A DNA stretch of 28,000 nt from JASMHC01 sp964453855 (lineage in GTDB: Bacteria > Pseudomonadota > Alphaproteobacteria > Rhodobacterales > Rhodobacteraceae): positions 1 through 28,000 of the forward strand of contig CAYVRN010000038.1 of NCBI GenBank assembly GCA_964453855.1, written 5' to 3'. The position numbers and the translations under genes are program-made. Below are positions 23,317 through 28,000 of this stretch, in pieces. Each line of letters starts with the position of its first letter. Within the stretch, counting starts at the first letter, position 1. The notes beneath the pieces are model-generated. The model saw only the letters and a list, made by a program, of their open reading frames with translations, was not told the origin of the DNA and searched no databases.

Positions 23317-23902
23317 ACGCTTTCCCAAAGCTCAAACTCTGCGGCCCAGGCGTCGCGGAGTATTGCATCTACTGACGAAGACAGGCGGATTTCCATTTTT
23401 GGGGATACATTCGCCCGACCAAGCTCGATCTTCCGGTTAAGGCGGTGTTCAAGAAATCGAACATAGGCGCTGATTTCCTCGAACTTAAATAGGTGGGTTA
23501 CAGCGACATCGCCGTCACGATTCGACAAAATCGGCGTTGAGAACCGATTCTGGCGAATGGTGCGCTGTCTTCTTTTAAGACCTCTAGTACAAAGTCGTCA
23601 AAACTGACGTCTTTGGTCGAGTTCGGTTTTCCATCCAAAAAAGGACGCGCCCTATAGCGATACCAGCTACCAAGCCAATCCAAGGGGTTTCGAATGACAC
23701 CCGCAGTTTCCATCGCATTTGAGCCAACAGATTCAAGATAGGGCTGCACAAACCGGTTAAATTTGGCGACCGGAGTATGCTTCAGGCCCGGTGGATTAAG
23801 AATCGAGATGTCGGCAAAAGGCGACAAGGACTTTTCGATGGCGGTTGTTCCGGTCTTGGGAACAGCCAGTAACACTAAGTTTTCTTTCCAGAATTCAAGC
23901 AC
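23298..23902 (-). pseudogene. sulfotransferase-like gene with a one-base frameshift
   Basis: Two minus-strand frames make one P-loop protein of about 201 residues. The first (23902 to 23498) begins at GTG 'LEFWKENLVLLAVPKTGTTA', with the 5'-phosphosulfate-binding type loop PKTGTT at 15-20 and 'GVIRNPLDWLGSWYRYR' (about 68-84). The second continues in another frame as 'LSNRDGDVAVTHLFKFEEI' and ends at 23298. The switch falls at a run of four T on the minus strand (23527-23530). Adding one T restores 'RRFLSNRDGDVAVTHL' and makes the length a multiple of three. This resembles the small sulfotransferase-family protein (sometimes misnamed gamma-glutamyl kinase) often found near recA in Rhodobacteraceae. 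A sequencing error in the homopolymer is as likely as a real mutation. Confidence 0.75.
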
Positions 23903-23984
23903 TTTTCACAATCTCTTCACTCGCTTGTCTTGATAAACCACTCTTTAACCGTCCTGCGCAACACTGGATTTTAGAAGAATTGTA

Positions 23985-24013
23985 TTGAAATGTTCTCTTT
24001 TTGATCTCATAAG
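23985..24013 (+). promoter_or_regulatory. recA promoter
   Basis: TTGAAA (23985-23990) and CATAAG (24008-24013) are separated by exactly 17 nt and place the transcription start near 24020. That is inside the LexA site at 24019-24033. The hexamers match sigma70 reasonably and the overlap with the operator fits a repressed SOS promoter. Confidence 0.6.
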
Positions 24014-24018
24014 GGTGA

Positions 24019-24033
24019 GAACAAGAATAGAAC
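24019..24033 (+). promoter_or_regulatory. LexA (SOS) operator of recA, alphaproteobacterial type
   Basis: GAAC-AAGAATA-GAAC is a perfect match to the alphaproteobacterial SOS box GAAC-N7-GAAC (equivalent to GTTC-N7-GTTC on the other strand), 50 nt upstream of the recA ATG. LexA bound here would block the promoter at 23985-24013. Confidence 0.88.
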
Positions 24034-24083
24034 AAAGCGGTGATTGCCGCTTGGTTAGAAACGTGAAACAAGGGTGCAGCAGT

Positions 24084-25160
24084 ATGGCAACGGCAGATCT
24101 TTTGACTATGGACAGCAAAAAAAGCGCAGACAAACAAAAGGCGCTGGATAGCGCCCTCGCACAGATTGAACGTCAGTTCGGTAAGGGCTCGATTATGAAG
24201 CTCGGCGGCGACAATCCTTTACCCGAGATCGAGGCAACTTCGACCGGCTCATTGGGTTTGGATATCGCTCTGGGAATCGGGGGATTGCCCAAAGGGCGTA
24301 TTATCGAGATTTACGGTCCTGAAAGCTCGGGTAAGACCACCTTGACGCTTCATTGCGTAGCGGAAGAGCAGAAAAAAGGCGGCGTATGCGCTTTTGTTGA
24401 TGCCGAGCACGCGCTTGATCCGATCTATGCGAGAAAGCTGGGCGTTAATCTTGATGAATTGCTGATTTCCCAGCCGGACACCGGCGAGCAAGCACTTGAG
24501 ATCGTAGATACACTGGTGCGCTCTGGTGCCGTGAACATGGTTGTCGTCGATTCGGTTGCCGCGTTGACCCCGAAGTCGGAACTCGAAGGCGACATGGGTG
24601 ACAGCAATGTTGGCGTGCAAGCGCGCTTCATGAGCCAGGCCATGCGTAAGCTGACCGGATCGATCAGCCGCTCGAATTGCATGGTGATTTTCATCAACCA
24701 GATTCGGATGAAAATCGGCGTTATGTTCGGTTCGCCTGAAACCACGACTGGTGGTAACGCTTTGAAATTCTACAGCTCGGTTCGTCTGGATATCCGCCGT
24801 ATCGGAGCGTTGAAGGACCGGGACGAAGTCGTTGGTAACGCAACCCGTGTGAAGGTTGTAAAAAACAAAGTGGCACCGCCGTTCAAGCAAGTTGAATTCG
24901 ACATCATGTATGGCGAAGGCATCTCGAAAATGGGTGAACTACTGGACCTAGGCGTCAAAGCTGGCGTAGTCGATAAGTCCGGTAGCTGGTTCAGTTATGG
25001 CGATGAACGGATTGGGCAGGGGCGCGAAAACGCCAAAACCTTCCTGAAAGAGAACAAGTCTATGGCACTAGAGATCGAAGACAAAATCCGTGCAGCCCAT
25101 GGATTGGAATTCGATATAAACGATCACGGCGGTGAAGATGACGACGTGATGGAGGCGTAA
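24084..25160 (+). CDS. recA: RecA recombinase
   Basis: RecA forms ATP-dependent filaments on single-stranded DNA, drives strand exchange and stimulates LexA self-cleavage. The 358-residue protein has the typical alphaproteobacterial N-terminus 'ATADLLTMDSKKSADKQKAL', Walker A 'GPESSGKT' (78-85) and 'VVVDSVAALTPK' (Walker B). The L1/L2 regions ('EGDMGDSNVGVQARFMSQAM', 'INQIRMKIGVMFGSPETTTG') and an acidic C-terminal tail are also present. ATG at 24084 was chosen over an upstream in-frame start because the latter would include the promoter and LexA site. A strong terminator follows 20 nt after the stop. Confidence 0.98.
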   Translation: MATADLLTMDSKKSADKQKALDSALAQIERQFGKGSIMKLGGDNPLPEIEATSTGSLGLDIALGIGGLPKGRIIEIYGPESSGKTTLTLHCVAEEQKKGGVCAFVDAEHALDPIYARKLGVNLDELLISQPDTGEQALEIVDTLVRSGAVNMVVVDSVAALTPKSELEGDMGDSNVGVQARFMSQAMRKLTGSISRSNCMVIFINQIRMKIGVMFGSPETTTGGNALKFYSSVRLDIRRIGALKDRDEVVGNATRVKVVKNKVAPPFKQVEFDIMYGEGISKMGELLDLGVKAGVVDKSGSWFSYGDERIGQGRENAKTFLKENKSMALEIEDKIRAAHGLEFDINDHGGEDDDVMEA

Positions 25161-25178
25161 TCGACCGCCAGATTTTTC

Positions 25179-25215
25179 AAAAGGCCGGTTGCCATATGGT
25201 AGCCGGCCTTTTTCT
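25179..25215 (+). terminator. rho-independent terminator after recA
   Basis: AAGGCCGGTTGCC (25181-25193) pairs with GGTAGCCGGCCTT (25198-25210) as a 13-bp stem with two G-U wobbles and the loop ATAT. Five further bases TTTTC follow directly. This is a textbook intrinsic terminator that separates recA from alaS. Confidence 0.92.
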
Positions 25216-25281
25216 TGCTGTGGACACTGCAAGCACAGAGCGATAAATCACGACAAACGCCCTATTTTCGGAAAGAAAACC

Positions 25282-27936
25282 ATGCCCAGTTTGAACGAGA
25301 TCCGCTCAACCTTCTTGAACTACTTTGAACGGAACGGGCACGAGGTTGTGGCATCCAGCCCGCTTGTCCCGCGTAACGACCCGACTTTGATGTTCGTCAA
25401 CTCAGGGATGGTCCAGTTCAAGAACTGCTTCACCGGCGTTGAAAAGCGCGATTACGTTCGCGCAACGACCGCTCAGAAGTGCGTGCGCGCCGGAGGTAAG
25501 CACAACGATCTTGACAACGTGGGTTACACGGCCCGCCACCACACATTTTTTGAAATGTTGGGGAACTTCAGTTTTGGCGATTACTTTAAAAAAGAAGCCA
25601 TTCCCTTTGCTTGGGAACTGATCACCAAAGAATTCGGGATCGACAAGTCCAGACTTTTGACCACGGTCTATCACAACGATGACGAGGCCTTTGATATCTG
25701 GAAGAAAGTTGGTGTTCCCGAGGATCGTATTATCCGCATCGCGACTTCGGATAACTTCTGGCAGATGGGACCAACCGGCCCGTGTGGTCCATGTACTGAG
25801 ATTTTTTACGACCACGGCGATCACATCTGGGGAGGACCTCCGGGTTCGCCCGAGGAAGACGGTGATCGCTTTATCGAAATCTGGAACATCGTTTTCATGC
25901 AGAACGAGCAGTTCGAAGATGGTTCTATGGTTGATCTGGACATGCAGTCTATCGATACCGGTATGGGTCTTGAACGTATTGGCGCCTTGCTTCAGGGCAG
26001 CCATGACAACTACGACACCGATTTGTTCAAGTCGCTGATCGAGGCGTCAGCCCATGAAACCTCAACCGATCCTTACGGTGCGCAAAACGTGCATCACCGC
26101 GTGATCGCGGATCACTTGCGTTCGACTTCGTTCCTGATCGCTGATGGTGTCATGCCGTCAAATGACGGACGCGGCTATGTTCTGCGCCGAATTATGCGCC
26201 GTGCGATGCGCCATGCCCATCTTTTGGGAGCGAAAGATCCAGTTATGCATCGCCTTGTAGCGTCTCTTGTCCAGAAAATGGGTGCAGCTTACCCAGAACT
26301 TGGGCAGGCACAGGCATTGATTGAAGAAACGCTGAGACTAGAAGAAACCCGCTTCAAGCAGACATTGGATCGCGGCTTGAAGTTGCTAGATGACGAACTG
26401 GCCGATTTGCCCGAGGGAAGCGCACTGCCAGGCGAAGCGGCGTTCAAGCTGTACGACACTTACGGCTTCCCGCTTGACCTAACGCAGGACGCATTGCGCG
26501 AAAAAGGTCGTGAAGTCGACACCGACGGATTTGACAGCGCTATGGCTGATCAAAAAGCCAAAGCACGCGCAGCTTGGTCTGGTTCGGGTGAAGCGGCTGA
26601 TGCGACGATTTGGTTTGATATTGCCGAAAAGCACGGCAAAACTGAGTTTTTAGGCTACGACACGGAGAAGGCAGAAGGTCAGATAGCCGCTATTGTAAAG
26701 GGTGGTGAATCAGCTTCGGAAGCTACTGAGGGTGAAGACATACAAGTTGTCCTAAACCAAACTCCTTTCTATGCAGAAAGCGGTGGCCAAGTTGGCGACA
26801 AAGGTTTTATTCGGGTTGGCAGCACGACTGTTGAAGTCTCTGACACCAAGAAAGTGGCAGATGTTTTCATCCACTTTGGCAAAGTGACCCAAGGCAAGAT
26901 CTCAACAGGTGACCCTGCAGTTCTGGAAGTAGATCACAGTCGACGGTCTTCGATCCGCGCGAACCATTCGGCCACTCACCTTCTGCACGAAGCATTGCGT
27001 CGCCATTTGGGTGACCATGTCGCGCAAAAAGGCTCTTTGAACGCAGAGGATCGTCTTCGTTTTGATTTCAGCCACTCAAAAGCGCTATCGGCTGATGAAC
27101 TCGAAAACGTTGAACTGGAAGTGAATTCGTTTATCCGTCAAAACACAGCCGTGGAAACACGTTTGATGACGCCAGATGACGCGCGTGCAATCGGTGCTCA
27201 GGCACTCTTCGGTGAAAAATACGGTGACGAAGTGCGCGTTGTTTCGATGGGATTTGACGCTCAGTCTGGAAAAGGCGGGAATGAAGCGACCTACTCGATT
27301 GAATTGTGTGGAGGCACACACGTCAAACAAACTGGCGACATTGGAATGTTTGTTCTACTCGGAGACAGTGCCAGCAGTGCGGGAGTCCGGAGGATTGAAG
27401 CTCTGACAGGGCAGGCGGCGATCAGCTATATGAATGCTCAATCGCAACAGCTTCAAGCCATAGCGGGTTTGCTAAAAGTTCAGCCGTCCGAGAGTTCGAC
27501 CCGTGTCAAAGCCCTTTTGGACGAGCGGAAAGCATTGTCGAACGAAGTTGCTCAATTGCGACGTGAGCTGGCGATGGCCGGTGGCTCGGGGCAGGGCAAC
27601 GGATCTGAGGCAAAGGATGTGAACGGCGTAAAGTTCATGGCTCAAGTTCTGAACGGCATTTCCGGCAAAGAGCTACCGGCTTTAATTGACGAACACAAAT
27701 CTCGACTAGGGTCTGCTGCAGTTCTTCTGATAGCAGAAGCCGATGGTAAGGTCGCCGTAGCCGCAGGTGTCACCTCTGATCTGGTCGAGCGCGTTAGTGC
27801 TGTTGATCTTGTCAAAGCTGCAGTTGCAGAGCTTGGCGGCAAGGGCGGCGGAGGCCGCCCCGACATGGCGCAAGGCGGGGCGAAAAGCATCGAGAATGTC
27901 GACGCGGCAATCGCTGCAGTTGAAGCCTTGATGTGA
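25282..27936 (+). CDS. alaS: AlaS, alanyl-tRNA synthetase
   Basis: AlaS charges tRNA-Ala in the cytosol and edits mischarged Ser/Gly. The 884-residue protein is of normal length. It opens 'MPSLNEIRSTFLNYFERNGH' and has the class II catalytic motifs 'RHHTFFEMLGNFSFGDYFKK' and 'GRGYVLRRIMRRAMRHA'. The editing-domain zinc site follows: 'HSATHLLHEALR' and 'CGGTHV', with the C-terminal C-Ala domain ('KGGGGRPDMAQGG'). ATG at 25282 follows AAAGAAAAC and matches the family start; an earlier in-frame codon would extend back into the recA terminator. The recA-alaS order is common in alphaproteobacteria. Confidence 0.98.
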   Translation: MPSLNEIRSTFLNYFERNGHEVVASSPLVPRNDPTLMFVNSGMVQFKNCFTGVEKRDYVRATTAQKCVRAGGKHNDLDNVGYTARHHTFFEMLGNFSFGDYFKKEAIPFAWELITKEFGIDKSRLLTTVYHNDDEAFDIWKKVGVPEDRIIRIATSDNFWQMGPTGPCGPCTEIFYDHGDHIWGGPPGSPEEDGDRFIEIWNIVFMQNEQFEDGSMVDLDMQSIDTGMGLERIGALLQGSHDNYDTDLFKSLIEASAHETSTDPYGAQNVHHRVIADHLRSTSFLIADGVMPSNDGRGYVLRRIMRRAMRHAHLLGAKDPVMHRLVASLVQKMGAAYPELGQAQALIEETLRLEETRFKQTLDRGLKLLDDELADLPEGSALPGEAAFKLYDTYGFPLDLTQDALREKGREVDTDGFDSAMADQKAKARAAWSGSGEAADATIWFDIAEKHGKTEFLGYDTEKAEGQIAAIVKGGESASEATEGEDIQVVLNQTPFYAESGGQVGDKGFIRVGSTTVEVSDTKKVADVFIHFGKVTQGKISTGDPAVLEVDHSRRSSIRANHSATHLLHEALRRHLGDHVAQKGSLNAEDRLRFDFSHSKALSADELENVELEVNSFIRQNTAVETRLMTPDDARAIGAQALFGEKYGDEVRVVSMGFDAQSGKGGNEATYSIELCGGTHVKQTGDIGMFVLLGDSASSAGVRRIEALTGQAAISYMNAQSQQLQAIAGLLKVQPSESSTRVKALLDERKALSNEVAQLRRELAMAGGSGQGNGSEAKDVNGVKFMAQVLNGISGKELPALIDEHKSRLGSAAVLLIAEADGKVAVAAGVTSDLVERVSAVDLVKAAVAELGGKGGGGRPDMAQGGAKSIENVDAAIAAVEALM

Positions 27937-27945
27937 TACTAAACA

Positions 27946-27977
27946 GCCAGAGCTGCCGAAATTCAGGTGGCTCTGGC
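27946..27977 (+). terminator. possible terminator hairpin after alaS
   Basis: GCCAGAGC (27946-27953) and GCTCTGGC (27970-27977) form a perfect 8-bp stem around a 16-nt loop, 10 nt after the alaS stop. No T run follows (GCATTAATAC), so it is at best an imperfect or Rho-assisted terminator. The rest of the window to 28000 shows no gene. Confidence 0.45.
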
Positions 27978-28000
27978 GCATTAATACTAGGGTCAGGATT

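Noticed and set aside
24249..24890. 213-codon minus-strand open frame within recA
   Set aside because: Antisense shadow of the highly conserved recA coding sequence.
1..28000. Insertion sequences, prophage genes, CRISPR arrays or toxin-antitoxin pairs
   Set aside because: No transposase, integrase, repeat array or paired small toxin/antitoxin frame was seen; the locus is compact and colinear biosynthetic DNA.

Overview
The window is a nearly complete aerobic (late cobalt insertion) cobalamin biosynthesis locus from an alphaproteobacterium, most likely a Rhodobacterales/Roseobacter-group bacterium, joined to the recA-alaS housekeeping pair. The lineage call rests on several sequence features. 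The genes are of the Pseudomonas denitrificans type (cobG, cobF, cobN, cobW, cobE). There is a CbtAB cobalt importer behind a B12 riboswitch. The recA promoter carries the alphaproteobacterial LexA site GAAC-N7-GAAC. A small sulfotransferase-like gene sits just upstream of recA. The genus cannot be fixed from the sequence alone.

Layout. Positions 1-49 hold the 5' part of a tRNA-Ser(GGA) on the minus strand. A small cysteine-rich DUF1636 gene follows on the plus strand. It converges on a minus-strand metal-uptake unit: B12 riboswitch, cbtB, cbtA and a His-rich membrane-anchored protein (1930-2098 down to 546). Positions 2150-16208 are a long minus-strand cob unit. Read in its own direction it runs riboswitch 2, DUF1636, cobW, cobN, cobG, cobH, cobI, cobJ, then (after an interruption) cobL, cobE, cobM, cobB, cobA, cobF. 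Almost every junction is an ATGA/GTGA/TGATG or 8-nt overlap. The interruption is cobK, which lies on the plus strand. It shares its start tetranucleotide CATG with cobL and overlaps the end of cobJ.

From 16268 a plus-strand unit begins: cobO, two tandem Lin0512-family genes of unknown function, and cobQ. It meets a minus-strand trio (cobC, cobD and an L-threonine kinase gene of the BluE/PduX type) that makes and attaches the aminopropanol-phosphate arm. From a 40-bp divergent gap cobP and cobU(cobT) run on the plus strand. Next comes a frameshifted sulfotransferase-like gene, then recA with its SOS promoter and a strong terminator, and alaS.

Together these genes cover uroporphyrinogen III to hydrogenobyrinate a,c-diamide (cobA, I, G, J, M, F, K, L, H, B), cobalt supply and insertion (cbtAB, cobW, cobN), adenosylation and amidation (cobO, cobQ), the linker arm (bluE-like kinase, cobC, cobD) and nucleotide-loop activation (cobP, cobU). 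Not in the window are cobS and cobT of the chelatase, the cobalt reductase cobR, the DMB synthase bluB and the cobalamin synthase cobV. They must be elsewhere if the pathway is complete.

The least explained parts are the tandem Lin0512 pair inside the cobO-cobQ operon (one copy has the conserved motif, the other has lost it), the two DUF1636 proteins at the two riboswitch-controlled ends, and the His-rich protein behind cbtA.
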